A DNA stretch of 64,000 bases, from positions 364,540-428,539 of the forward strand of contig NW_019091524.1 of the NCBI RefSeq assembly GCF_001949145.1, in the 5' to 3' direction. The notes under the pieces were generated by a model that saw nothing but the letters and a program-made list of their open reading frames with translations, was not told where the DNA came from and made no database searches. The stretch comes from Acanthaster planci (Eukaryota; Echinodermata; Asteroidea; Valvatida; Acanthasteridae). A program made the translations under genes and the position numbers. Every line of letters begins with the position of its first letter. Position 1 is the stretch's first letter. Shown piece by piece: positions 52,001 through 61,927 of this stretch.

Positions 52001-55000
52001 ATCTGTCACCTTCTTTACAAAATGGGGCCATTTAGCACCAATCCCGTATCCCATCCCAAAAGAACTGTCTTGCTTACTTTAGCGCAAAGCAGAATGTCCA
52101 AGAAGTCGATGTATTTCCTGTGTCTTGTTTGCCCCTTGGCAGCCTCTTCTTTCAGTGCATTCTTTCGCTTCTGGATGATATCCCGCGAGTAGTTATGGAC
52201 TGTATTGCAGGCTTTGCGGAAGCGTCGCCCACTGGGACTCCACTCGAAGATTGTGTCAATGTGGAAAGGAAGGGAATGAAAACGTTCCATAGCCAGGATG
52301 GAGATGTCATAGATGCCCTTGATGTAGGGGTGATTTTCAACCCTGAAACATGAAACACAACAAAAGGTTTCAGGTGATAAGGGGGCACTAAACCTCACCC
52401 TGTGGCCCAGGTTTGGATTCTGACCCAGGCAAAAACAATTTCTCAGTCATTGTCTATGTCACACAGCACCGATTGTGCCATTGCACTTCAGAGAGATCTC
52501 TTCAAATGCACAGAAACTATGGGTTAGCAGTTGGCACTGACCATCTCATTGTGTTCATGGATAATATTTTTGCTGCTTGTCTGTTCAAGACCACTTACGT
52601 TTGGCAATTGGTCTCCACACTGAATATACACCTGAGGAGGCTGTCCAATGTCAGCAGGCTCATGTTACTGAACATCTCCATTGAAGTCTTCTTACCACCA
52701 CAGGCTGCTTTCCACTTCTCCTGTGTTCATCAAAGCCAAAGGGAAAAAATAGTTGAGAAGACACCAAGTTGATATTAATCTTACCAGGCACAAAAAAACC
52801 TTGCATGTTTTGACTGTTTTGCATACAAAATGTAAATGTGTGCATGCTGTTAAGGAGTGGCATTATACGGCCACCGTATCCCCATTGTATGCTGTTGTTA
52901 TTGGCCAGTAATAAACCACATCAGTTCCGTGAATGCTATTGTCATGCTGTCTTTAGAACATGGTGTCAGAAATTAGCTGAATCTAGCACCACTGCCACAA
53001 AAGCCATGCCTACTTCTTGGCAGTTTTGACGAGCGGATCATCAGACATCCATCTGTAGTACAGACCGATTCTATCACACACGGTAAGCTGTGTCAGTGAC
53101 CGATAAAAAACACTTCGCATGTAGCATTCACTATTATTGTGAACGTGCATTGCGCTGTACACGTGTGTCTAATAGACTGTGCATGTACATTGCATGCACG
53201 CTGAATTTCCGGCCTAAACAAGGAGTGTCTCGCTGGAAATTACAGAGGCCTGTAGTGGGCTCCTAACAGTCCATTGTACTCACACTACATGCTACCCATG
53301 GCGTACTCGCTCATTCCCCCACCCGCCAAAATGGACATGAAAGGAGACCAGGTCTCCAACTGGCAGTTCTTCAAAGCAAGTTGGCAGAACTATTTGGTAG
53401 CCACAGAACTAGACAAGAAAGATTCGTCCATCCAAGTGGCCACCTTATTGATCATCATGGGAAAGGAGTGCTATGAAGTGTATCAAAATCTCCCACTGAC
53501 CAGCAGAGAAAGTCACCACAACAAATCCTGATCAGCCTTGGAGCCCATGCAGAGAATCAAGCAGGCAACATCCACTGACCAAGTCCTACAAACACTGATG
53601 CAGGTCATCCAAGTATGGTGGCCAGGGGACAAGGCTCAAGTTCCTTTGTGCATCAGAGAGTACTGGCCATACAGAGATGAACTGGCAACACAAAATGGAC
53701 TCATCTTTCGAGGAGCCTGTATAATAATACCAACAGCCCTGCGTACAGACATGACAGCAAGAGCACATACATTTCACATGGGAGTCCAGTACACAGCCAA
53801 CATGGCATGAGACATAATGAACTGGGTCAGTCATATGCACACAGAACTGGTGGACGCTATCCAACGATGTGCCATCTGCCAGGAGTCCCAATCCCTGGCA
53901 GCTCTCCAGAAGGAACCCCTCTTGACATACCCAGTTGCGAGTGACTGCAATGAAGTCAATGGACAAAACTACTGTGTTCTAGTAGACCTGTACTCAGACT
54001 TCATCGACATGCGCATCCTTGAAGATATGACTTCCACATCACTAATCAAGGAACTGAAGCCAGCGTTTCCCACTAATGGCATTCCTTATACTCTAATCAC
54101 TGAGGATAACAGTGACATGTGGAAGGCTATCCTTGAGTAGAGGAACATCACTACACTGGAAATGTCTAATTCCCCAGTACAGCACTTAATGTCTCAACGA
54201 ACACACTCGCTCATCCTTTGCAAGGACACACAATACAGACCCCGGTGCGTAGAGGCTGTGTCCGAGCGAGTCGTGACCAAGAGACAGAAGGCCAAACTGT
54301 ACCATGACTGCACAGCCAAAAGCCTCCCTGAGCTCGTTGTCCAACAGCCAGAACGCGCCAAGACCCGACCCAAGGTAGAGAACTCTCCATGGACACCAGT
54401 AATAATCAAAGCCAAAAATCGCCCCACAAAGTTACCTCCACAAAGTTGGTAGCAAATGTTACAGACGCAATTGCATACACCTTAGACTCAGTCGAAAGCA
54501 CGCAAAAGCATCTACAACACCTGTCACATGTGTGAGTTGGTCTCAGCTTACAACACGACCAGCTAGCAGTGAGTCAGCCAGCCCAAGTGATTCCAGTCCA
54601 GTGGCCAAGGTACCAGATGTGTCTTTTTCTTCAACAGACAAATCTGCAGGACTGAACTCTAGCACTACTATTTCCAGATCTGGTCACATTTCCAGACCAC
54701 CAAAAAGACTCACTGAATCGTAACTTTTATGTGAAGCTGCTCCTGAACAACACCCCAATGTTTAAGACCAAGACTTAAATTAGCAAGACTTCTTACCTGC
54801 AGTTTACGCTTCAAAATCGGTCGTGTTTAAGTTGTTACTCGAGTGTAAATTTTATCAAGTTCTTTTTAAGGTTTATGGCCATTCTAAAAAAATTTAAAAT
54901 AAACAACACTTAGTTTTGAAGCGTTCATAGTTTGTTGATTAATTCATGCTGGCTTAGTATTCATGACCACCACTGTAGCAGACCACAAACACAGTCTGGC

Positions 55001-56730
55001 ATGATAATTCAGCAAGAACTTAGCAGCAATTGCTCCTCAACCTTAAGGAAGGAGGATGTTATGGAGTGGCATTATGCGGCCACCGTATCCCTGTTGTACA
55101 CCATTGTTATGGGACGGTAATAAACCACTTTCAGTGAATGCTGTAGAGTCCTGCTGCCTTTAGAACACATGCCATATGACCCACAAATATCAAACCAGTG
55201 AAATGGCCAAAATATGAGGGTGGCACATTTACACCTCTGCTGGTGCAAAGTGATTGAATATGGTGGCCAGCTCACCACAAGTATGTTGCCAGACTGTTGA
55301 AAGATGTCCACATACGGCTTCAAAATGTCAAAGTGGAAGCCAGGTGTCAGTAAGCGTCTATTCCTTGCCCATTTCTTCCCAGCTGATACAAGCAGCCCAT
55401 CTCCAATCCAGGGACGTATAAAAGAGTATGTGAATTCCGCCTTTGGTTCTAAGATAAACAGAAAAAAAACCAAAGCGATTCAAATATGAATACTGACGTT
55501 TTTTAAGAGCAAGGGTTCAGGTCTGTGCTCATTTCCAAAAATGAACACGTACAGAAGTGTTCAAATGAACAGACATAAGACATAAAGGTCATGACTTGAT
55601 GACTTCCAATTCTGCCCATTCTGTATATCAAATGGTTAATTTGTCTAACAGTAATAGTTTAAGATGGGTTTACACTTGGCACTAAAGCAAACATGAACGT
55701 GAAATGGTGATGTCCCGTCACACATGAATGCTGTATATTCCCCATGCTGGAGATGGTTCGTAATGTCAAAATTGCTCAGCTTTTCAAACTCGCCAGATGT
55801 CTGACTCTGCCTTTTAAGGCAAAAATGATATTGAAAGAGATCCATGGTTGCATCACTATTAAAGTGACACACATGTATACCTCTTCAACCTGTTGCACCA
55901 AGAACCAACGCATTCTATGTGTGAAAGTGCGAGCTTGATTTTTTAGTTTGTTGTGCCCAGAAATGACACATAATCAACTAATTTAGCCTGCCATCTGATG
56001 AAAAACATACAACCAACCTCCTGTGCTGAGGACAGCTTTGACCGTGTCAGGATGGTACACGCTAATGATTGGAGTAATAGGTCCAGCCCATGAGACCGAT
56101 GCAGTGACACATTTCTTCACAACCTCCCTTTTCCACTCGAATTCCTTCTCATCACCAGTGAACTATGTGTGACAAATGACAACAGTTTACAAAACATAAC
56201 AAACAACACTGCCAGTTCCATCTTTCACTGAGGTGGCATTATATATGCCTGATTTATGATTACTGGAACACAACTGAGGATGGAACGTAAGTTGTCACAA
56301 GGAGTAAATGAACTGTCATTTAAAATGTTGGTTGTGGCTTCTTGGGAACAAGAACTTTTCAGAGTAAGTCGAAGTTACTCAGCCTATCTTTTGCAATTTT
56401 ATATCTTACACAAAGCTTGCCAATGGTAAACCCATTATAAAAATCATCAACACAAAACAGAATTCCATCAGTGGTCGTCCGCAATAATTGATGACATATC
56501 ATGTGCACTTTATGAATGATACGCATGCACACCAACACTGCCGACAATACCTTGGAAAGACTGCCAAAGAGCCAGTGCCTTTCGGGGTCAGACGGAAATG
56601 CCGCAAGCTTTTTCTCCACCTTCCATTTCTGGATGAAGAGGACCACCAAGGCCACAATGCTGGACGTGATGCAAAGTGTGGCAACCGTCGCACAGAGACT
56701 CACTAAGGATTCACTGAAGGCCATCGTCAT
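42868..56730 (-). CDS. Cytochrome P450 family 4, nine coding exons, intact
   Basis: A CYP4-type monooxygenase. The family hydroxylates the omega end of fatty acids and eicosanoids using electrons from P450 reductase at the endoplasmic reticulum. Joined exons (56730-56551, 56162-56018, 55448-55276, 52720-52599, 52342-52078, 51174-50978, 44546-44413, 43935-43788, 43039-42868) total 1,536 bases: 511 residues plus TAA, the usual family length. All introns are GT-AG and phases fit (0,1,0,2,0,2,1,2). Visible: membrane anchor (residues ~9-33), Pro-poor hinge, [14 protein letters not shown] C-helix (~135-150), I-helix [12 protein letters not shown] (314-325) with Glu317, the residue that binds heme covalently in many CYP4s, ExxR as ESLR (376-379), PERF (~435-438), and heme loop [14 protein letters not shown] with Cys457. 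No stop or frameshift was found. Subfamily cannot be set from sequence alone; CYP4F/4V-like is likely. Introns 3 and 6 carry retroelements. Confidence 0.95.
43788..43935 (-). CDS. CYP4 exon 8 (PERF and start of heme loop)
   Basis: Residues 406-454: [49 protein letters not shown]. The family norm at this place is PFSAGPRNC; here Ser is Ala. The exon breaks inside the Arg codon of the heme loop (phase 2). Acceptor GACCTTTCAG, donor GTGAGA. Confidence 0.95.
44413..44546 (-). CDS. CYP4 exon 7 (K-helix)
   Basis: Residues 361-405: [49 protein letters not shown] is the ExxR pair of the P450 core. Acceptor TTGTTTTCTAG, donor GTGAGT, phase 1. Confidence 0.96.
45603..46640 (-). pseudogene. DIRS tyrosine recombinase, frameshifted
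   Basis: N-terminal part (about 46,600-46,282): [52 protein letters not shown], matching the core-binding domain of DIRS recombinases. Then (46,270-46,049) [16 protein letters not shown] and [10 protein letters not shown], where Arg is the likely first catalytic residue. The C-terminal end (45,830-45,700) reads [20 protein letters not shown] then [11 protein letters not shown]: the nucleophile Tyr is kept, but the preceding His of the usual HYLRD is Cys. Internal stop and at least two frameshifts. The enzyme would have integrated the circular cDNA. Confidence 0.85.
46640..46980 (-). pseudogene. DIRS RT/RNase H C-terminal remnant
   Basis: Minus frame 46,905-46,645 contains [20 protein letters not shown] and [20 protein letters not shown]. 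The APxWPxQxWFPxL...LP...D..xQ pattern is the segment just before the recombinase in DIRS polyproteins. It is directly followed by the recombinase remnant. No catalytic RT motifs are kept. Confidence 0.75.
47050..49540 (-). other. DIRS interior without recognisable coding
   Basis: Expected to hold gag and RT. Only a weak trace is seen: minus frame 49,440-49,159 has [16 protein letters not shown], which could be a decayed CCHC-like knuckle, and 49,517-49,059 is open for 152 codons without a known domain. A G9 run lies near 47,672. It may contain further insertions. Confidence 0.3.
50978..51174 (-). CDS. CYP4 exon 6 (I-helix)
   Basis: Residues 296-361: [57 protein letters not shown]. Carries Glu317 (covalent heme ester in the family) and the oxygen-activation Thr of HDTT. 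Acceptor TTCTTCCACAAG, donor GTGAGT, phase 2. The following intron is 6.4 kb because of a DIRS element. Confidence 0.96.
52078..52342 (-). CDS. CYP4 exon 5 (F-G region)
   Basis: Residues 207-295: [40 protein letters not shown], then [20 protein letters not shown] and [13 protein letters not shown]. The RRFxxACxxVHxxxxxIIxxRK pattern is typical of CYP4. Acceptor CATGTTTCAG, donor GTAAGC, phase 0. Confidence 0.95.
52599..52720 (-). CDS. CYP4 exon 4
   Basis: Residues 167-207: [20 protein letters not shown] then [20 protein letters not shown], matching the CYP4 stretch before the F-G region. Acceptor GATGAACACAG, donor GTAAGT, phase 2. No separate open reading frame of useful length marks it; it was found by its splice sites and similarity. 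Confidence 0.92.
52848..52960 (+). repeat. 5' LTR of the intron-3 gypsy element
   Basis: Starts TGTTAAGGAGTGGCATTATA and ends CTTTAGAACA. It contains CAGTAATAAACCAC with a poly(A) signal. The primer-binding site follows at once. Confidence 0.92.
53298..53531 (+). pseudogene. Gypsy gag remnant (N-terminal)
   Basis: Frame [20 protein letters not shown] then [20 protein letters not shown] and YEVYQNLPL. The PPP.K...G....W..FK..W.NY..AT.L pattern is the gag start of mag-lineage gypsy elements as I know them. It stops after about 78 codons; capsid end and zinc knuckles are lost. Confidence 0.75.
53538..54452 (+). pseudogene. Gypsy integrase remnant and C-terminal tail
   Basis: Frame pieces in order: [20 protein letters not shown] and [13 protein letters not shown] (linker before integrase), an HTFHMG...CAICQ zinc-binding HHCC trace (53,760-53,882), [20 protein letters not shown] (integrase core strand), [15 protein letters not shown], where the usual DNGPQF is altered. 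Stops interrupt at 53,808 and 54,138. A basic tail with RYRPR-like and [12 protein letters not shown] follows. In an intact element it would insert the cDNA. Confidence 0.8.
55057..55167 (+). repeat. 3' LTR of the intron-3 gypsy element
   Basis: Starts TGTTATGGAGTGGCATTATG and ends CTTTAGAACA, aligned along its length with the 5' LTR (same AATAAACCAC block). It is preceded by the polypurine tract and followed by the CATGC duplication. Confidence 0.92.
55276..55448 (-). CDS. CYP4 exon 3 (B'-C helix)
   Basis: Residues 109-166: [20 protein letters not shown], then [20 protein letters not shown], the C-helix WxxxR pair contacting a heme propionate, and [18 protein letters not shown]. Acceptor TTTATCTTAG, donor GTGAGC, phase 0. 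Confidence 0.95.
56018..56162 (-). CDS. CYP4 exon 2
   Basis: Residues 61-108: [15 protein letters not shown], then [20 protein letters not shown] and LSTG. The WxGP...I...HPD...VL pattern is the beta-1 region of CYP4. Acceptor CACACATAG, donor GTTGGT (a weaker form), phase 1. Confidence 0.92.
56551..56730 (-). CDS. CYP4 exon 1 (N-terminal anchor)
   Basis: Starts [12 protein letters not shown] and encodes residues 1-60, with a hydrophobic run [20 protein letters not shown] as ER signal anchor, then [12 protein letters not shown] second in-frame ATG (56,724) is an alternative start. Ends LFGSLSK before a GTATTG donor, phase 0. The frame is open further upstream to a strong acceptor (TATTGTTTCAG, exon from about 56,771), so about 41 bases of 5' untranslated sequence probably precede the ATG in this exon. 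Confidence 0.88.
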
Positions 56731-56771
56731 ACAGAAATCAGCAGTCTCAACACAACACTGGTCTGCGTGAG

Positions 56772-57400
56772 CCTGAAACAATAGAAATTCGATTTCAGGC
56801 TTGAGAAGCATTGCCAAAAAGAAGCCCACTGCTGACAGCTTGACTATGACACTGTGGCTCTCAACAAATTCTTGACAATGCTTCTCCTAAGTACTGTCCA
56901 CATACATGTACAATTTTTACAAGCATGGGTAAACACAATTAAATTCATGTTTTTTACCTTCATCATGGTGTTTGACAGCATCACCTAATTCAATAGTACG
57001 AATCTCTTGGCCAAAATACTTATCTGTAAACAGCTCACAATGAATGGTTAGGCTACTTTTGTTTGTACAGAGTCTGTACAACCTCTATGACTACCGAATG
57101 CTCCCACTACTTGAAATAACATTCGGAGCATTCACAAAGTCAACTTCCTAATCTGTGATAGCTAATTGCGCCTTCCCAATGGAGGAATATTTGGAACTTG
57201 AGTGTGGAAACAGGGTGTTCAGTGAGGTTCATTTCAGAAAAAGTCAGACACCTACACTGTTTCCCAATGAAAGAAAATTAAAAATGTTAGGATGCCAAAT
57301 TCTCCAAACATTTCCCTTCTACCTCGAACTTTGAGACTCAAAGACTTAGAAAATCATTGGCATAATTATCAATTCTAATGATGTTCAATCCGACAAGATT
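56772..57400. other. CYP4 upstream region, nothing firm
   Basis: AT-rich with no coding exon recognised. It lies between the CYP4 first coding exon (acceptor at about 56,772) and possible untranslated exons further right. Confidence 0.4.
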
Positions 57401-57402
57401 TC

Positions 57403-57497
57403 AAATAAAATTTGGAAAGCTCACTAATGTTCACTGATCCTGAAAAATTAAATAAAATTTGGAAATTTCACTTATGTTCACTAATCCTGAAAAGTTA
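57403..57497. repeat. 47-bp tandem duplication
   Basis: Two copies of AAATAAAATTTGGAAA...TGTTCACT.ATCCTGAAAA start at 57,403 and 57,450, differing at a few positions. Confidence 0.75.
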
Positions 57498-57526
57498 CAT
57501 ATGAAACACATGCAGAAAAAGAATAC

Positions 57527-57760
57527 CTACGTGTAGTGAATGAAGCTGCAACCAATCTGCTGCCAAAATGATAGAGTGCGTCAACACTGGGGAGCTGTGT
57601 TTTACTTGCTTCGTCTGAAGCACTGTCTGCACTCATAGGCCTATTTATACTACAGCTGCCAACTCCCAGGCCCCGACCTACAATCATGACTCTGGGCCAA
57701 GACAGAGAAAATTTGAGTTTACCGTCCACCGTCCATCGCCTGTATGCTTTCAAAGCCAAT
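57527..57760 (-). other. Possible untranslated or unrelated exon upstream of CYP4
   Basis: A 92-codon minus frame (57,759-57,481) has protein-like composition (SINRPMSADSASDEASKTQL, PSVDALYHFGSRLVAASFTT) and a donor-like AG|GTATTC at 57,527 or CAC|GTAGGT at 57,530. Joining either donor to the CYP4 acceptor at 56,772 puts a stop before the CYP4 ATG, so it cannot extend the CYP4 protein. If real it is a 5' untranslated exon or belongs to another gene. Confidence 0.2.
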
Positions 57761-57864
57761 GCACCTGCCAGAGTTTATTAACAATTTTTAAATAAATAAG
57801 TAAAAATGTCTTTTGCAAAATGCTTTCAAAAGCTCTAAAAAATGGCCCAGCTACTTTTTACTGA

Positions 57865-58160
57865 TCTTTCCACATATAACCATCTCCTACAGAACAAAAG
57901 TTAAAGTCTTTCATAGAGCAATCAGAGTGGTATGCCCCTTTAAAGGAGTAGTCTTTCATGGTTCATAATAAACGATACATGCCATTAACTAGGTAAAGTG
58001 TAACCCCAGGCTTGTAAATAGACAACCAAAGGCCCAATTATGACCTTTGGCAACACACTGATATGGAATTTCTCAAATGTGCAGACATATTTTGAGGACG
58101 GAAAGTTCAGGTAGTGGCTGTTATCATGCACTGCTGCCGAAAGTGTCGACATTTCTTTTT
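57865..58160 (+). repeat. Dispersed repeat, copy 1
   Basis: Matches 60,745-61,045 in the same orientation with shared words such as CAGAGTGGT.TGC, CTTTAAA.GAGTAG, AACTAGGT.AAAGTGTAAC, ATGACCTTTGG.AACACA and AATGTGCA.ACA. Diverged and with small indels. No coding sequence. Confidence 0.65.
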
Positions 58161-58234
58161 GGCACTTGGTATTTATGCAGCTGTCAGACACATGACTACC
58201 TATCGGCAAATGACTTGAATACCATGATGCCATG

Positions 58235-59400
58235 GATGCCGTCAGCTTATTGCAGACATCACAGATGTGAAACTGTCTGTTGCTTGCACTGGACGGTGGT
58301 AAAGAAGTGGTCTTCCTACTTCCTATGGATTACTCAGCAGCCTTTGACACTTGGACATGACATTCTATTCGAGCGACTTGAGGAAAGGTTTGGGCCTCTG
58401 AGACAAGGCATTAGTTTTGTCGTCAATCAGTTATCACCGGAGACCAAATATTAACCAGTTTTTCCCTTAAACGAGGCGTTCCTCTCGGATCGGCAAGAGG
58501 ACCCACTTTATTCAACTTATATTCTTCACCACTGGAGGGCATCATGCCACAAATGCAGATGACACCAAATTATATACAATTCTGGAATGTGATCACCGCA
58601 ATGTCATCGCAAACCTATGGATTGAAACTGAATGAGATTAAAATGCTTCACATACCGGTATCACCCATTCAGAAACAAAATGAACCTTCCACTCATCGTC
58701 TTGATAATTCATCTTTTCAGCTAGTTCAAAAAGTTTGGAACCTTGGGGTTTGCTTGGATCAATATCTATGGGAGACAACATCGATAACATATGCTGTGCC
58801 CCTCGTTCTATCAGTTTACACAAAGTAGGACAAATAGACAATTTTTGGATCAACCTACAACAGAAAGATTGATCCATGCGTTCGTGAAAAGTCGCATGGA
58901 CAACTGCAATAGCCTTCTTCATCACGGATCACTGGATCTTCAACTCAATAAACATCAAATAATACAAAAACTCAGCTGCTGGGATGATCAATAGAACACA
59001 CTTACATGAATCCATCTCTCCAGTTTTACGACAGCTTCATTGGTTACCAGTTTAATTCCAGATAACTTTAACATTTTGGTCTTGATCTACAAATGCATAC
59101 ACGAAACGCCTCAGTTTTTCTCCAAGAGCTGATCAGCAAATATCATCTGCCAAGGACTCTTCACTCCAGCAACAAATTTAAAGATCTTCTCACTCCACAT
59201 TCTGTTCTTACCAAATCAAATGGTAAACGGCAATTTGCTGCACCTGGAACTATGGAAATATCTCCAACAGCACATAGTAGTACAAATCTGTCTGTCCATG
59301 GAACAATTTAAACTTTAACTTAAAAACACACCTGTTTACACTCTCCAGTGCACAGAGACTTCATTTTATTGTGGGCTTAAAAGCTTTGTTTTTCTACTTC
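58235..59400 (+). pseudogene. LINE (L2/CR1-like) reverse transcriptase 3' fragment
   Basis: Broken plus-strand frames follow the order of a non-LTR RT: PSAYCRHHRCET (58,240), LPMDYSAAFDT (58,315, first catalytic Asp region), HDILFERLEERFG, then ATNADDTKLYTILECDHRNV (58,548, the F/YADD box with Asn for aromatic), VWNLGVCLDQ (58,733), FLDQPTTERLIHAFVKSRMD and NCNSLL (58,838-58,920), SPVLRQLHWLPV-like (59,020-59,050), and a tail with TCLHSP near 59,330. Several frameshifts and stops. Usual for a 5'-truncated, dead LINE copy. Confidence 0.85.
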
Positions 59401-59746
59401 TTTTTCGTTTTTGGAGCAGAAGTCTTTTGGGAAAAACTGAATGCATAATTAATCAAATATCTACAACTTCTGAAATATGAAACTACATATAGTCTTTGTC
59501 CAGTTTCATCAAGTTTAGAACTAGAAAATAATTCCAAAGAAGTAAAGAACCTAAAAAGCTGTGTGAAAATTTAGGATTTGAACTCAGTGATTGCGTGCAC
59601 AAGCAAGTTAAACTGTTTCAATTTTCATTGGATAGAGTTGTTACTTAATTGAAATAATAAGTGCACATCCCAACTGAAGTTATTCCTTGTTACATGGTAA
59701 TCATGGACATGGCATGGAACACTCCAAGAATGTGGCCCGGAGGCAC

Positions 59747-59761
59747 TTTTTTTTTTTTTTT
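59747..59761 (+). repeat. Poly-T run (15)
   Basis: Uninterrupted T15. It could be the poly-A tail of a minus-strand retroposed insertion, but no body was recognised beside it. Confidence 0.7.
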
Positions 59762-59888
59762 ACTTTTTTCATCACAATATAGGTAAGTTGTGGAAACTTG
59801 AATGAACGCTACAATAGTGGCTGTGAAGAATATTCTTTTTAAAGGGATATATGCCTAAAGTCTGACATTTCAACAACAGCGGAAGCTT

Positions 59889-59946
59889 CAATGAGGCATG
59901 AAGACTAGTGACCTCTCCAATGAGGCATGAAGACTAGTGACCTCTC
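59889..59946. repeat. 29-bp perfect tandem duplication
   Basis: Two identical 29-base copies beginning CAATGAGGCATGAAGACTAG, at 59,889 and 59,918. Their identity suggests a recent duplication or an assembly artefact. Confidence 0.9.
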
Positions 59947-59949
59947 AAG

Positions 59950-60740
59950 ACCGGCAATAAAACCTTTTTCCTTTTGGAAAGTGCATGGTGTACATGTAGT
60001 ATCCCCAAGACAAGTGTGTAATAAACACATAAGCTGCCAGGAAATTTGCCTTGTGTATTCTGGACATGGCATAAGGAGCCCCTTGCACACACCCCTGGCA
60101 CTGTGGCATAAAAAAAAGGATGATGATAAAAAAAGTCACAAGAGTTTTCAAAAATGTATCGTACAATAAACTCATTACAGATTTCACTTGGCTCAGTAAG
60201 CAGTAGGTCCTTACAATTCCAAAGTTCCTGATACCACAATTACCACGACCTGGGAAATGATTCACATTTAAGTGGCAGACCACCCTGAAATGGCTACACA
60301 TTCACGGTTTGAGCTACAGGAATCTTAGTTAATATTGCCACACAGTTATGAAGGTGTAATGCAGAACTGCATGTTGTTTGTCTACAGCTAATGAGGCTTG
60401 CTCAGTGTAGGCAGACCTGGGGGAGGGGGGAAAATGGGACATGTTGCCAATCTCTTTTAAAACCAATTAAAACTGCCAACTCAGAAATGGAACTATACCA
60501 CCCTTCTTTCGAGGGGGGGGCATGATTGGATTTCTTTCAGAAAAAGTCCCAATTTTGCTCCTCCCCCAATCATGTACATGCATACCACTGAACACCTGCC
60601 CATTTGTCAACACAATGAGCATACTGTTCTTTGTATGAACATGTTTAATTTGTTGTGATTGGTATTACAACAACTAGCACTCCAACCACTCTCAACGCCT
60701 TGAAAATCACCTGTTCAATAATCACATAAAAAGCCATACT
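59950..60740. other. Non-coding stretch, nothing recognised
   Basis: No gene supported. G-runs near 60,420 and 60,512 only. Confidence 0.5.
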
Positions 60741-60744
60741 TTTT

Positions 60745-61045
60745 GCTCCATTTCCATTATTACAACCATGTTGTACAATCTTCAAAGGGAGCAAGCAGAG
60801 TGGTGTGCTTCTTTAAATGAGTAGCTGTCAGGGGTACAGTTCATACCATGAACTAGGTGAAAGTGTAACAGTGCAGTTTGTCAAAACAGACACCGGCAGG
60901 CCTGATGACCTTTGGGAACACATAAATTTGGACTATCGGTAATGCCACAATGTGCACACAAATACTGGTGATACAAGGTTTCGAATGCGACTGTTACCAC
61001 TATAGCCAAGGGCAGTCACTGACATTTGTTGACACTTGTTGACAT
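60745..61045 (+). repeat. Dispersed repeat, copy 2
   Basis: Direct copy of 57,865-58,160 (see shared words there). Ends in short tandem GACATTTGTT / GACACTTGTT repeats at about 61,019-61,050. Confidence 0.65.
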
Positions 61046-61049
61046 TTGT

Positions 61050-61900
61050 TCTCAAGCTTTGACAGCAGGATCACGTTAAGGAAAGAATTCTGTAGTGGAC
61101 TGCACTAATTTTCAAGCGTGTCTTGAAAAAAGTTCTCCTGCAAAATTAAAAAGGGGAGGGTGTTAATTTGAAGGGTTTTGTCTAACCTGGGTTGAATGCC
61201 TGTCTTCATTTCCCCTGTGAGGATGTGCTCCAGTCCAATGTCAACCCCCCTCATGCTTAAAATAACGCAGTGGACATATTTGATGTTAAACCCCAAACTG
61301 GTACAAATACATGTATGTATTGGCTTCTATGCCAGCATATTAGCTACTGAACATGGGCAATGAGTGTTTAAGGAATTCCAACTTTTTACAGCAAACAGAT
61401 CTTCAATGTGACATTACTACTGTGTGTTTATATTCACAAGACAGATTTCCTAAGCAATTTCAGAATTTCTTGTTTCCTACGATCACAAAAAGCAAATGGA
61501 GGGAAAGAGTTCCATAACTTAAATGGATGGACATTACTAACTTTCCCCTGCAATTGTTTTATCAGCAATCAGGAAGCGAAAACATGTCCTAAACAGCTTG
61601 TTCTTATGCGATACAAGTTTCAAAGCTTACTAAGAAGCTACTACCAAGCTTGGAGGGATTAATGGGCCAATGATTTTTTTTTAAATGGGCAAAGCTAGAA
61701 TTATGACTTGCATGTCAAAAGACCAGTCTCATTGTCATACAAAGTAAGGCTTGTATATCATTGTACACGTCTCAAGTGAAGACTGTGTAGGCCTAACTGC
61801 AAGGTTTATACACATCTGGAAAAGGAATGCGCATGCATGAAACTCTTTCCAAATTGAGTCGGTACTTGGTGTACTATACAACGGAGACCCCTTAACCCCA
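61050..61900. other. Non-coding stretch, nothing recognised
   Basis: No gene supported. The 84-codon plus frame at 61,408-61,662 reads LSNFRISCFLRSQKANGGKE and has no known domain to me. Confidence 0.45.
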
Positions 61901-61927
61901 GAAGGTGCGGATGAGGGGCACAACTCA

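Larger units (their letters stand above)
52848..55167 (+). mobile_element. Ty3/gypsy LTR retrotransposon, structurally complete, in CYP4 intron 3
   Basis: Full structure visible: target duplication CATGC at 52,843-52,847 and 55,168-55,172 (perfect), 5' LTR 52,848-52,960, primer site TGGTGTCAG (52,961-52,969, complementary to tRNA-Leu 3' ends), gag and integrase remnants, polypurine tract AAGGAAGGAGGA (55,045-55,056), 3' LTR 55,057-55,167. LTRs are only 113 and 111 bp and roughly 80% identical by eye, so the insertion is old. RT and RNase H are deleted. It fills about 2.3 of the 2.55 kb of the intron and is antisense to the gene, so its own AATAAA signals do not read into CYP4 transcripts. Confidence 0.93.

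Noticed and set aside
56359-56550. Continuation of the CYP4 exon-1 frame past LFGSLSK
   Set aside because: The continuation is intron: a GTATTG donor at 56,550 joins in phase to exon 2, which restores CYP4 similarity.
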